Made by a program: the position numbers and the translations under genes. The notes beneath the pieces are model-generated. The model saw only the letters and a program-made list of their open reading frames with translations, ran no database searches and had not been told where the DNA came from. From Zelopaecilomyces penicillatus (taxonomy: Eukaryota; Ascomycota; Sordariomycetes; Hypocreales; Pseudodiploosporaceae), in assembly GCA_005765155.1 (NCBI GenBank), contig VCCP01000004.1, positions 4,526,001 through 4,590,000 of the forward strand: DNA of 64,000 nucleotides, given 5' to 3'. Below, piece by piece: positions 1 to 10,912 of this stretch (positions are counted from its first letter, which is position 1; each line of letters starts with the position of its first letter).

Positions 1-1526
1 TATTACACCAACAACTGTTCTGAGGGCGAGCCCTGCCTCTCGAAATTGCGCATCCTGTCAAGTATTGACGCAGCAGTTGGATGCCATGGCCTTGAACCAT
101 GGCAACTTTTCTAATACGCGATGGAGCTACGACGTGTACCATTCAACGATACGCACTCAAGAGGACGTTATTTAGGCTGATTGAGATAGAGCGGCGATAC
201 TCCATGCCCGAAAAGGATATGCTTGCAGTGGAGAGAAATCAGTCAACTATTGACACTCCTTGGTATAATTGGGATGTGTATATGCAGATAAAAGATTATC
301 ACGTTACTATCTCTTGTATATTGCTGGACATTGCTGGGTAATACAAGCGATGTTACGATTTATGTCAGTATAGTAAAGAGTGGGTAGTCGTTGACCATTG
401 AATGCGACATTTCAATCATTCATACGCTTCAAATAACATCAAATGCAACTGCCATCCTTATCCATGACCCTTGCCGTCTTCATCATCTTCTGTGTCACCG
501 TATCCGAGGCATCGCCATCTGCTATAACAGCCACGGACACCATACCCTCTAAATAGCCAGTCATTACATGCCGCGTTGGTAGTTCTGGTGCGACATCGGA
601 TGTCCAAGGGATAAGTCATAGGCCGATGGCCCAAATATCCCACTCAAATACCGCCAATCTTTTGTTCACCCCCAAAATTGGCCGCTGAGAGCTAGTAATA
701 CGGCTGGATCTATTCACATGCGCCCGCATCGCTCTCGGTGCGGTTGAATACCAAATATGGTAGACCGAAGTAAGGTAGGTGATTAGCCCATTAGTCTGGC
801 TGCCATGGCTGCTACGGAAATTTAGAAACTGGGGGTATTAATGACAGGCCTGTTTTGGCCTTGATGCTAGATTGGTAAGAGATGACTGATGCAAGTAGTG
901 TATGGGCGGGAATACCACTTCCACCCCATACGTGTTTTCCCGTATTCCGGGGAATTTGTATTAGGACATTTTGGGTTTGATTCTGTTTGCAATGCATTTT
1001 ATAGTCCAAATATCCCTGCTGAACACAAAGCTAGTTGGGAATGTCAAAAGGCAGCACTTACTGGCGTCGCAATCACTCGTCAACGTGCTGATGCTGGTTA
1101 TGCTGGTGAATCCAGCATCCCACATGTTTTGTCAAAATCTCGTACAATTCATTCGCAAAACTTCTTTCGTATACTGTTCCTGACAGGTATTCGTACGCGC
1201 TAAACTGATGATATTCTTCCAAAATGAGACGCTTAAACTCCGCTCGATGCCCATGCTTCGTGTGTGAGGGTATCATTGTGCTTGAAAACATAAAAAAAAC
1301 AAAAAAAAAAAAACAAAGAACGACAAAGAGAAAGAAAAGAGAAAAAAGATACAAGAGAAGAGATTAATGTCATCTCCAGTGCCGCGTCCGTCCTATCGAA
1401 TCGCGCCAGAGGAGGTTCAATGTGATCAACACTGGCCAGGCCAGCCAAAGTGCAAAATGTGATCCCGCGCTTCGATAGCTCTTTGGGGTGTATAAAAAAG
1501 CAATGCCCTTCGCATCCCGGACGACA
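1..1526. other. No supportable gene; possible 3' end of a gene cut by the window edge
   Basis: I see no convincing gene here. The first ~115-175 bases are open on the plus strand in two frames (stops near 112 and 174), so the end of a gene starting left of the window is possible, but neither short peptide matches a family I recognise. The rest has only short overlapping frames on both strands. An A-rich run lies near 1290-1350. Confidence 0.4.
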
Positions 1527-2391
1527 CTACGTTATGTCTTCAAAATGCGACTGCCCACCAACCTCCTGCGCAGTCTCACTGGGCAGCGGTGCAGCTCTAG
1601 GGCTGACGGCATGAGTATACTGGCCCGGCGTGACCGTCGCTAATGGCACCCATCCATTCGCTGCGGCAGAGTGACTGGTCGTTAGGAGAGACATTGGTCG
1701 GATTGTGTGAGTCGTCCCTCTTGGCCCGTAGCTTGTTGGGCTGCTGTTGGCGGCGGCGGCAGCAAAATGTCCCTGGGAGTCGGGCGGAGAATAAAAGTCC
1801 CAGTCCTCGTCGGTCCTTGGTCGCGGGGGAGAAGGTGATGGGTAGACGGGATACGGCGACCAAGCGCTGCTGTTGCTGCTGGCCATTGGGGTACTTGAAA
1901 AGTAGTCCGACTGTGTGTTGGAAAGGCTGGAAGAAAGATGAAAATCAGCGACTGGATCTGTTGCGATGACTGGGGAGGGAGGGGACTGTGAGTACGAACC
2001 TCGACATCATAGGCTGGGACCGATCCCTCATCGGGCAGAGAGGGCTTGCGCATAACTCCAAAGTCATACCGCATCCATCGTTCCAGCAAGAAGAGTCTTG
2101 GGGCAACGGAGCAGTATTTACGACAACCGGCTCTGGTAAAGGTCTTGTAGATGCTGTGTGCGCGGCGGTGAAGTCGACGACTGCCGCAGATGGGCTTTCC
2201 ATCTTGGGAGGCAAACCTGACGAGGCTGGCGGCGGTATTACTGCGCCCGGGCGGTGGTGTGTTGCTTGCCTAGGCGCCTCGCGATGCTCTGGGTAAATCC
2301 TCATCCGCTCTTCGGGCGATGAGGGCAGGAGGGCATCGGAGACCATGATGCAGCCTCGCCAGGTGTTGACGGGGAGCAACCTGTGTTCCAT
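1527..2391 (-). CDS. Unassigned Pro/Ser-rich protein, two exons
   Basis: The model has exon 1 at 2391..2000 and exon 2 at 1926..1527. They are separated by a 73-nt intron that starts GTTCGT and ends TTCCAG. The two exons join in phase to give about 263 residues. The N-terminus (MEHRLLPVNTWRG) is the least biased part. The rest is low in complexity and rich in Pro, Ser, Ala and Thr, with a short Cys pair region (around CWNDGCGMTLELC) just before the splice junction. I recognise no domain, signal peptide or membrane span. The start is the first ATG after an upstream stretch of weak coding character; an in-frame ATG at 2478 would add 29 residues that look like leader sequence. The clean in-phase splice and long open exons favour a real gene, probably a disordered or regulatory protein, but its function is unknown. 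Confidence 0.55.
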
Positions 2392-3553
2392 GGTGAATGA
2401 TGGAGAGAAACAGCGAGGATTGACTCGGATCCTGTGACAAGCTTTTGAAAAAAGGGGAAAGTTAGCTCTCTTGCTCATTCAACGAAAATAAAACAACAGT
2501 TAATAGAACTTGGCGAGTCGACAGTGGCTGTGTGTGTGTGCACTGGTTTTGACGAAAAGATGGCCGTCAGTGGTTCTCTTTCTTCTTGCTTGCTTCCTTA
2601 TCTCCTTTCGGGCATGAAGAAAAAGCCTTCCTCCCCACTGACTGTTGCTTTGGGCACTTTTGGCTCGATGGTGTGTGGTGTGTGGTTTTTGCTTTTTGAA
2701 TAGAATTGCGCCTAATTCAAGGGCAAGAAATGTTCTTCTCTAATTTTATGTATCCAAGACAGTATATACACATTTATATATGACCGGGCTTCCAATTTAT
2801 GAAGGCTTGATGATGCACACGGTCGTAGTTGATGTTTATGAATGGGGGGGAATTCTGTGGTGTGTGGTGTGTGATGTGTGTGTGTTGCTGAGTCTTGTGT
2901 TCTCCTTCAAAAGAGTGCTTTGTTTTGGTGTGTTGTGTGTGTGTGTGTGTGTGTGTAGTGTGTAGTGTGTAGGATGGGGAAATCCTTTCGCTCGCAGCAA
3001 GGGAACGGGACCAGATACCCCCATTTCTAATTTTCCCGTGTTTTTAGCACCAGCAATCACCACGTGGTGCCATCGAGCCTTGGGTATTTCCCATCCCCTT
3101 ACCGATGGAGAATAAGATCGGCAAATCATCATTCCCACTGTTTTCGTTGTTTTTGTGTGGAGGGGGGACGGCAAGCCAGCGGAGCGGAAGGTCCTTTATT
3201 GGGTCGGGCTGATGACGTCGGGGTGCGAGCTTGCTGGCATTAGTTATAGGTAGTTACTAGTAGTTTACTGCGCCACAGGGGTCCTGGAATGAACACAACG
3301 CTTGGAAGCGGCAGAGGGCTTGGCAGCGGATAATGCGTCCCTTTGGAGAGGAGCAGAGAAATAATTGTTCGGTGCATGATGCCCAAGTTGATGGGCTTCG
3401 TTTATTGCTAATCAGTAGAGAAGTGCGAATCTTGATAGGAATGTAAGATAAACTGTTCAGGAGATTGAGCTGCCAAGCATGTCTTGAGAGCTACCTACTT
3501 GGTTATCTCAACACAGCAACATCCCCAGTCATGACAAATCTGGCATCAATCAA
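2392..3553. other. Intergenic with GT-rich simple repeats
   Basis: No supportable gene. This is probably the promoter and 5' leader of the minus-strand gene ending at 2391, plus 3' sequence of the kinase-like gene on the other side. It contains pyrimidine-rich stretches near 2575-2615 and GT-rich simple repeats near 2855-2970. Confidence 0.6.
2855..2970. repeat. GT/TG-rich microsatellite
   Basis: Interrupted TGTGG units run from about 2855 to 2885. An almost pure GT dinucleotide run follows at about 2933-2957, then TAGTG units. It is a simple repeat with no coding signal; the frames that cross it give only Cys/Val or Thr/His low-complexity peptides. Confidence 0.85.
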
Positions 3554-4741
3554 TCAACCCGCCAGCAACGCCTCCAACGCAGCATCAAAACCCCCCTCAC
3601 ACAGCGCCGCCGCCGCCCTCTCAACCCTCACCTTCGCCAGCGTCGGCGCATGCTCCAAACACCAACGCAGCAACTCCCCCAACGCTCGCGCATCTCCATC
3701 ATAATCAGGGGCGACGGAGCCAATGTCAATAAGCACGAGTTTTGTGCCTGTGCCGCTGCCACTACTGCCACTGAAGCCGCCGCCACCACCACCGCCACCA
3801 CCGCCGCCACCACCAGACGCTTGCTCTACCGATTCAGGCATCAACACCGTATTCCAATATCTAATGTCGCCGTGCTCGACGCCACACTTTGATAGTTCCT
3901 GAACGCCTCTCACCAAATCGTAGAGATGGTGTTCTATGATGGGGAGTGAGACACTGGCTTCGCACTCTCGAACAAGGATTTCGAGATCTTTACCTGCATA
4001 GGGCATGAGCAAGCCTGCGACGGTATTTGGCTTCCATGGCTTTGAGTGCCCGATGACGACGGCGAGTACTGGGACGAGAAGGAAGCGCCTGGTCATCTCG
4101 GCGTTGAGGTCAACAGCGCCAGCTGACTTCGTGATTTGAATCAGTTTCTCGTGAGTTCGAATCTCCCCCTCGATGCCACTAAAATCTGCATCAAATTCGA
4201 TGCGTTTGAAGACGCACTCTTGGCCATCCCAAGTACACCGATCAGCCGCGCGGCTGATGTAGCTTAAATTCTCAAGCTGACCAAACGTAGTGCAGGGAAG
4301 AGAATCGGATGGGTTTGAACCATAAGACAACGACTCGTTAATGGGCCGGTCCACGCGATCATCAGATTCTGCCGTAAATGCAATAGGATCACCACTTTCC
4401 ATCGCCGAAATGACATTCCACGGCGGTGGGTCCCCATGCATCTCATAATACCCGGCGATCTGCCTCGCAATGACAGCCGATAACCAGTCGTCGTCCGGAA
4501 CGACCCCAGATTCCACGTCGAGCCGGTACCATCGCCGATTGGCCAAGTCGTAGGCATTAGCAGAGTAACGAACCCCAGGGGTAATGAGGTTGCTGAATAT
4601 CTCTACAACAGGCTCATGCCATTGCCGGTTTGCCTCCATGATTGTGAGCTGCTGAAAACACTGTCGCATAAGGTTGTTTGTGTTGTTCAGTGGCGGGGTA
4701 TGAAAGTAGTGAGGGTGCTGTATTTGCACCAAAACCTCCAA
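3554..4741 (-). CDS. Protein kinase-like protein with polyglycine insert
   Basis: This is a single uninterrupted reading frame of 395 residues. The C-terminal half carries the skeleton of a protein-kinase fold. A VxK-like element (ECVFKRI, Lys179) stands for the beta-3 lysine. HGDIRYWN (290-297) stands for the catalytic loop HxDxxxxN, with Gly in place of Arg. A DIG triplet (340-342) stands for DFG. Between the catalytic loop and DIG is a run of about 14 glycines followed by a Ser/Gly stretch (310-334), an unusual place for an insertion. The N-terminal ~150 residues have no recognised domain. The protein stops about 55 residues after DIG, so the usual C-lobe is truncated. Such short, degenerate kinases are common in filamentous fungi; activity cannot be inferred. 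The first ATG at 4741 was chosen; the internal Met35 is an alternative. Confidence 0.6.
   Translation of the reverse strand: MEVLVQIQHPHYFHTPPLNNTNNLMRQCFQQLTIMEANRQWHEPVVEIFSNLITPGVRYSANAYDLANRRWYRLDVESGVVPDDDWLSAVIARQIAGYYEMHGDPPPWNVISAMESGDPIAFTAESDDRVDRPINESLSYGSNPSDSLPCTTFGQLENLSYISRAADRCTWDGQECVFKRIEFDADFSGIEGEIRTHEKLIQITKSAGAVDLNAEMTRRFLLVPVLAVVIGHSKPWKPNTVAGLLMPYAGKDLEILVRECEASVSLPIIEHHLYDLVRGVQELSKCGVEHGDIRYWNTVLMPESVEQASGGGGGGGGGGGGGFSGSSGSGTGTKLVLIDIGSVAPDYDGDARALGELLRWCLEHAPTLAKVRVERAAAALCEGGFDAALEALLAG
3785..3815 (-). repeat. GGN codon repeat encoding polyglycine
   Basis: On the plus strand this is a GCC/ACC-rich trinucleotide-like run; on the coding strand it is a series of GGC/GGT codons giving about 14 glycines inside the kinase-like gene. 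The mixed codons argue against a very recent pure-repeat expansion. Confidence 0.75.
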
Positions 4742-6621
4742 CGGTGAAATGGTGTTGGTTGTAGCAAGGGCATTCTAATTCCGTATAGAAGAATTTGCAG
4801 GCATATGGTAGGCAAAGCAAGTTGACACTTTCGCCCTACAAGATCGACCTCATCGAATTTTCTTTTTTCAGTGCAGCTTGGGCGGCATACGCTGATACTA
4901 TCACGGTCCCGAAACACCAACAAAGACACACATAATCGCAATTATGAATTGCCAACAGCTATCAAAGGACTCTTCAAAAACACCAATGTACCATACATAA
5001 AATTGATTCCAAAACATCACTAATAACATGTCGGAGTGGCACTTTACGAGACTACCTCATTTATAAGAGAATAGCCGATACGATGAGGTGGTTCACGTGT
5101 CACTTACCTTCGTGACTATTCACTTTCTGTCTCATCCAAAGTCGTCGTCTTTTTCTGCTGCTCTCATAAATTTACAGAATTATGACAAGAAAAAGCTTGA
5201 GATAGCAAACTGGAGGCTGATTTGAAAGCAGTACTGATTCCACAGCGCTCGATTCAACAAATTGTTCATTTTCGCTGCAGCCCGCAGCTGTTACTGAAGC
5301 CTGTTGGGAAACGTGTAGCGTTCCCAGCGTTTTTGTTACCCCAGCGAAAAGCCAACGTGAAGGGCAGGCTCTTCAAGATGAACATTGTGCTAAGGTTACA
5401 CATTAGACCGATTGAACTGCTGTTGCAATGATGTCTCTCGATAAGCGGTAAAGTTTGCTTTGGATGCCGCCCGTAACTTTCGAAGCAGCAGCACCACCAT
5501 GCTAGGTGCTGGAGTTATTAATTTAAAGCCAGTGGTTTGTATATCATGGCAAAGCTTTTTTTCATTTTTGCCAATCATCCTTTAGGAGTGTGACAACCGC
5601 TGGGCATCTTGGATAGCCATGGTAGGGAGGAGCACTGAAGCCAGAACTTCCAAAGACTTAGCTTGATTCCCAAAATCTCTTAAAATAGTGTGTTGTTCGA
5701 TGAGATACAATTGGGCTATGCTATGAGCACTAATTTTGGCTCCTTGAAATTGTGTTAGCGTCTTCTCCATATCTTCACGGTGCTTTTTGGCTACCTATAT
5801 GATGGCACGGATCGAGGCCAAGTCTTTGACTTGCTACAGGTTATGTAGATGTCTATAGTGACTATAGTTCCAAGAACCCATAAGGCATTTTACTAATTGA
5901 AAGGTGCAATATTTTCTAGATTTGAGTGTGCAAAATATCCTTGATGAGAGACGGCAATTGATCATTGCAACATTATCACCCTAGATGACGATGGCCTCGA
6001 CTTCCAGCACCTCCATCCGGTTATCGGCGTCGTTTCCAGGCAATTATAGAGGTAGCAGTCACTGTACCTGGCACCTACGTCGCAGCCATTGTGGAGAACA
6101 TCCATCAGGTGATTCTCAGCCAATCATCTCAGTCCTTCTCTCCCTAAATTGAGACATTAAGTGGAGCAGAGGCTCGAGTCTGTCAGGCTGTCAGGGGTGA
6201 TGACGCGCGAGTCCGGGGCAGCGGCTCATTGAAGGTCACTGAGACTCGCTGCACCTCTTATCGGTAGGCTGCTTCTGGAAGTTGTGCTTATCAGCGCTGG
6301 GGCCCTGCCTGGAGTTTGTCTCTCCCCGTCTCTCGTCTCCCTGTCTCGCCTCGACTGACAAGAGTCATGTACTGGTAATCTTTTTTTCCTTGTTTACCAG
6401 AAACACCCATTCACTGCGTTTGCCACCGGCTTGAGTTTTTGTGAACAAAAGGGTAAAGCATGTTCATTGTTACCACGATGCACCGCCCGTTACGGCTTTG
6501 ATGGATTAGCAACACACCTCTCAAAAACAATCAAGACGAAGAAGACAAGACCAAGACGAGACTCTCGAGCCAAAGCCGAAGAACGAAGAACGAAGAACCG
6601 ATAGATCCCACTCTCATCACA
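4742..6621. other. Intergenic, nothing recognised
   Basis: About 1.9 kb between two divergently transcribed genes. Only short frames occur, with no family resemblance. The last ~250 bases before 6622 are CT-rich and then AAG/ACG-rich, as expected for a fungal promoter and 5' leader of ATG17. Confidence 0.6.
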
Positions 6622-8274
6622 ATGGCTGCCTCACCTGCAGCCTCATCCCGGCGCAGTCCGGGCTCGTCATCGGCGTCGCTCAAGCGGTCCATCGACGAGC
6701 AGCGCGCTGCTGCCGCTGCCGCTTCCGGCATCGAACCCGCCATCTCCATCGACACCCTCGTGAACCATCTGCTCGTGGCGAAACGCTCCCTCTCATCCAT
6801 GACGCTCGTCCTGCGGGCCAACGAGTTGGCTACGGCTGCGCGTCAGTCACACGAAGACACGTCCCTGCTCGCCGCCCAGACGAGCTTCCTGCGTGGCTCC
6901 ATTCTCGATCAGGCAGCCATTCTAGTGAGGATGCGTCGTAGCCTGCAGGCCACATACGACTGGGGCAAGAGGGACTTCAAGAAATTAGTCAAGGCCATGG
7001 ATGAGATGGACGGGGAGCTGGAAAGCACCATGGAGATGCTTAGGCAGACTGGGGTGCAGACCATGCTGCGGCCAGAGGGCGAAGAGAAAAAGAGCCTGCT
7101 GGATTTCGTGGATGAAGGCAGTGTTGTCGGGATGAGGGATGCGATGAAGAAGAGCATCCAGGAGCTGCAGGTAAGCGAGAAGACCACCCGACTTTCTTCA
7201 TTTTCTTTTTTAGAATGAACCACGTAAATTCTGACTTTGTTGCAGGGCATTCAACAGTCGTTTGACGGAGACTTGCTTCGCCTAGATACAGATATACGGA
7301 ACATCAGAAAAATCATCGTGGAGGCGCCACGATTAGAGCCACAAGATGCTGAACAAACACCACAGATACCAATGACAGAGCTGCTGCTGAGCTTATTTGA
7401 CCATTCATCAAGCATGGCACAGCTGCTAGCGTCTTTGACCAAGCATTTCGACATGTGTGTCACCGCGGTGAGGACTACAGAAGGAGCGGCAGCTCTCGCT
7501 CGGATGAAGGCTGCCGAGGTGACGCAGTCTCAGGGTAGTGATGGCGTATCCATATCAGGCGTTATTGCTGAGCAAGAGTCCAACATGGCTGATTTGGAGC
7601 CTGAAACGGCTAGCGATCGAGCTGAAATGCTAAGGGTTGTTATTCAGGATGCACAAGAGGTCGAGGATGTTGTAGGAGAGATACAAGAGCGCCTCGCAGC
7701 TGTGGAGCAAGAATACAGCATGTTGGAAGAACAGACCCAGCAGACCAACACAACATATTTATCAATGCTGGAAGCATACGCGGCATTAGGGGAAATAGGG
7801 GACAGGCTAGGCGACTACATTGCCGCAGAAGAAGATTTCAGAACCCGGTGGGAACTCGAGAAGGATGCCGTTTTCATTAAACTGCAGGAGATGAGACAAA
7901 TGAGAGACTTCTACGAGGGCTATGCAAGCGCATATGATGGCCTGGTGCTTGAGGTGGAGCGACGACGAGCCGTGGACGAACGAGTACAGTCAATCTGGCG
8001 CAAGGCTCAGGAAAACGTGGACAAGATCCTGTTAAGTGACCGGGGCTCACGCGAGGCGTTTAGGCAGGATGTGGGCGAGTTTCTCCCAACAGACCTGTGG
8101 GCGGGCATGCAAGGTCCTGCAAAGAGGTGGGAAGTCATTCAAGTCGGCAACGAGGATAGCAGGGTGCTTGACAGTTTGGTCGGCGCAAACGATTCTCCGA
8201 AACAGGGCAACGGACCTATGCCTCTGTCTGTTTCTACAAAGACGGGCGGCAAGGCTTCTCAGATACGGAGTTGA
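6622..8274 (+). CDS. atg17: Autophagy scaffold protein ATG17
   Basis: Exon 1 is 6622..7170 and exon 2 is 7246..8274. The intron of 75 nt runs from GTAAGC to TTGCAG and joins in phase 0 to give 525 residues. Atg17 is the scaffold of the Atg1 kinase complex (with Atg29-Atg31 and Atg13) that organises the phagophore assembly site in starvation-induced autophagy. The protein is almost entirely helical coiled coil, with an Ala/Ser-rich N-terminus followed by a conserved region ([18 protein letters not shown], then the [12 protein letters not shown] segment). The length and helical-rod character fit filamentous-fungal Atg17. An earlier acceptor (TTTTTAG near 7213) is possible, but the TTGCAG acceptor gives an uninterrupted frame. 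It is a stand-alone housekeeping gene on its own promoter. Confidence 0.9.
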
Positions 8275-9364
8275 CGAAAACGGCTACCAAACTAGCTTAA
8301 AAGTAGCCCTCTGGTTCATCCGGTTTTGTTGGATTTTGTGTTTTACTATCATTTACTTTTGGTTTTAGGGACTTACTTTCCCTGTTTGGCCAGCTGTCAA
8401 ACAGAGTAGCTCGGACGTGTGTACCTTCTATCTTTTCTTGGCGATTAGCTTTATCTTTGGTGTATTTTTTTTTGTTCAAAAATTGAACTAGGCGTTGGAA
8501 ACAAACGGTGTTTTATAGGAAAAAGGACGGTGTACGCTGGTTTGGTTGGCTTACCCGAATATGGTCTCTATTTTAGTAGTTGTTATTAGAAGGCTAGCGG
8601 GCCTTGGGGCTGGGTTTCTGCCCTGGTATTATTATATGGATAACTTGGAATACTCTTTCCTCTGCATATGTTTACTCGTGTTCTGTTGAAGTAACTACTA
8701 AGACGGGGAAAAGTAAATGCTTGACATAAAAAGTTCCTCGTGATGTCTAAATGAGAACGACTAGATGACCCCTTATGCCTGTGATGTCCAGGCCAACATT
8801 ATTTACCAAAACATCTTTTCTTTAGTTTAATGAATCGAGGATTTTGTTATATTCTGTATAGTAAGTAATATTGCACAACTCTTATATGGGAAAATGATAA
8901 TATGACAGCCAGCAGGGTAGTTTTACGTAACACTTAAATCTGAAAAAACAAACCTATTATGCCATTAGCCCTTGTTACTTTCCGAATTTTAATGGAACAC
9001 CATGCATATATTCCCGCGATCGTCAATGTCACCCTCGCACTAGTTTGTTTTCATATAATGGTCTGGATTCGTCCTCGTATTTGCGTAAAAATCTTACGCC
9101 GTATGACTCCCACGAAACCCCTCACTTTGTCAGAGCCTTGCAAGTTTCCTTTCGAGTGATGAACTAATAGAATGCATTTGCGACTTTATATTGTGAATGA
9201 TCATTACGCAATTGTATCCACGTCATTGTAGGTACATAATTATATCTACGTGCTCTAGACTTTGATATCTAAATTTCATTTTATAATTTGCCAATGGACT
9301 CACATCCCCAGTCTCAATTCCATCATAGTCAATACATCAAACCAACTCCAACAACTCCATCACA
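8275..9364. other. Intergenic, AT-rich, nothing recognised
   Basis: This is the 3' flank of ATG17, with T-rich stretches near 8460-8475, and the promoter of the peptidase gene. It is AT-rich with many stops in all frames. I see no gene. Confidence 0.65.
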
Positions 9365-10612
9365 ATGTCACAACCAATCTCACCTCCAAACCGCCTTCGC
9401 ATCCGCCAGGCTCTTCCTAACCTCCCACTCGGAAAATGGCGCCCCGGCACTCTCAACTCCCTCACTGACGTCCCCGGCGTCCTCGTCCACACCCAATCCA
9501 TCCACAGCCTCTCTTCCTCCAACACCAACTCCACCATACCTAAGCCTAACAACCCATCCATTAATACTGGCGTCACCACCATCCTCCCACGCGCCGACTG
9601 GTCCCAATACTGCAGCTTCGCCGGCGTCTTCTCCTTCAACGGCGCCGGCGAAATGACCGGAACCCACTGGATCAACGAAACCGGACTTCTCACCACACCC
9701 ATCATCCTAACGACTACATGTGCTATTGGGGATGCGTACCGCGGGATTTGGGAGTATGCTTTTCGCAATCACACAAACGACGATGGCGAAGTAGAGCTTT
9801 TTATATTCCCTGTCGCGGCCGAAACCTACGATGGGTTTTTGAACGATCAGGGGAAATTTGCCATTACCCCGGAGCACATTGTTCAGGGGATTGAAAACGC
9901 CTCCGCCGAAGCCGTGCCGGAGGGAAACACGGGAGGTGGGACCGGCATGATATGCCATCGATTCAAGGGCGGCACCGGCTCCAGCAGCCGTGTTGTTGCA
10001 GGCTTCGACGTGCAAGGAAACCCAGTCTCTTATACCGTCGGCGTTCTTGTGCAAGCCAACTACGGCGTCGCTGAAAATCTGCACATTGGCGGTATTCCTA
10101 TTGGAAGCATCCTCAAAGCAGAACAAACCGCTACCTCAAACTCAACACCATCAGCCGAAACCCCGACAACCAAGCTCCAGGAACCCCGTAAAGACGGCAG
10201 CATCATCGTCGTCATCGCTACCGACGCCCCCCTTCTCCCTGTCCAGCTCCAGCGTCTAGCCAAGCGCGCTACTGTTGGCCTTGCCAAGGTCGGTGGCTAC
10301 GGGGCAAACTCCTCGGGCGACATCTTTCTCGCCTTCTCCACCGCCTCTAAGATCCCCTTCCAAGAACTGTCCTATGCCGCTGGTCGGCCGGTGAGCCCAT
10401 ACTGCCCCCAGCCCCTCCCTGTCCAGATGGCTCTCAACGAATCCATTGACGGGCTGTTCGAGGCTGCTGCGGATGCCACCGAGGAGGCAATCTACAATGC
10501 CATGTTCATGGCCCAAACTATGAAAGGCTTCTTAGGAAGAAAGGTTGAAGCCCTGGACGTGCAAAAAATAAAACACATTGTTGCGCAAAGGATGCCAAGC
10601 CCATATGGTTGA
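9365..10612 (+). CDS. P1-family (DmpA/BapA-type) Ntn peptidase
   Basis: Single exon of 415 residues. It belongs to the DmpA family (MEROPS P1: L-aminopeptidase D-Ala-esterase/amidase and beta-peptidyl aminopeptidases). These enzymes mature by autocleavage just before a Ser, which becomes the N-terminal nucleophile of the beta chain. The N-terminus reads LTDVPGVLVH, close to the family's N-terminal signature. A Gly-rich region (EGNTGGGTGMICHRFKGG, 186-203) lies mid-protein. The motif GANSSGDIFLAFSTA (about 313-327) matches the family cleavage/nucleophile segment, putting the nucleophile at Ser316 or Ser317. The length (about 380-420 residues) is normal. There is no signal peptide, so it is probably cytosolic. 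The likely role is removal of N-terminal residues from unusual peptides or amides; the substrate cannot be told from sequence. The ATG used gives MSQPISPPNRLRIR; no good in-frame upstream start is visible. Confidence 0.88.
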   Translation: MSQPISPPNRLRIRQALPNLPLGKWRPGTLNSLTDVPGVLVHTQSIHSLSSSNTNSTIPKPNNPSINTGVTTILPRADWSQYCSFAGVFSFNGAGEMTGTHWINETGLLTTPIILTTTCAIGDAYRGIWEYAFRNHTNDDGEVELFIFPVAAETYDGFLNDQGKFAITPEHIVQGIENASAEAVPEGNTGGGTGMICHRFKGGTGSSSRVVAGFDVQGNPVSYTVGVLVQANYGVAENLHIGGIPIGSILKAEQTATSNSTPSAETPTTKLQEPRKDGSIIVVIATDAPLLPVQLQRLAKRATVGLAKVGGYGANSSGDIFLAFSTASKIPFQELSYAAGRPVSPYCPQPLPVQMALNESIDGLFEAAADATEEAIYNAMFMAQTMKGFLGRKVEALDVQKIKHIVAQRMPSPYG

Positions 10613-10912
10613 TGAGGAGGAGTTATGCTAGGTCGCATCCTTGATAAAATAATGCCTCACACAAAAGCTTTCGAATTTAATCATTTAATATTACTATTTA
10701 AAGGTAACAGGGGGCCAAATAGTAGACTGGCGTACCACGGAGTAGAATAATGATACTTGACTGAACACGAAAATCCTGGACACTCGCCCAGTCTTTTGCT
10801 TCAACGGGTATAATGGAAGCCAACGTGAATAAAAATAATAGTAAAAAGTGGTACTGTAAGCTGCATTTGCCAATCACCCTGCCAAATCAAGAACGTGGCT
10901 TATCGCACATCG

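Noticed and set aside
889..1203. 104-codon plus-strand frame near the left end
   Set aside because: Overlaps open frames on both strands; no recognisable motif or start context.
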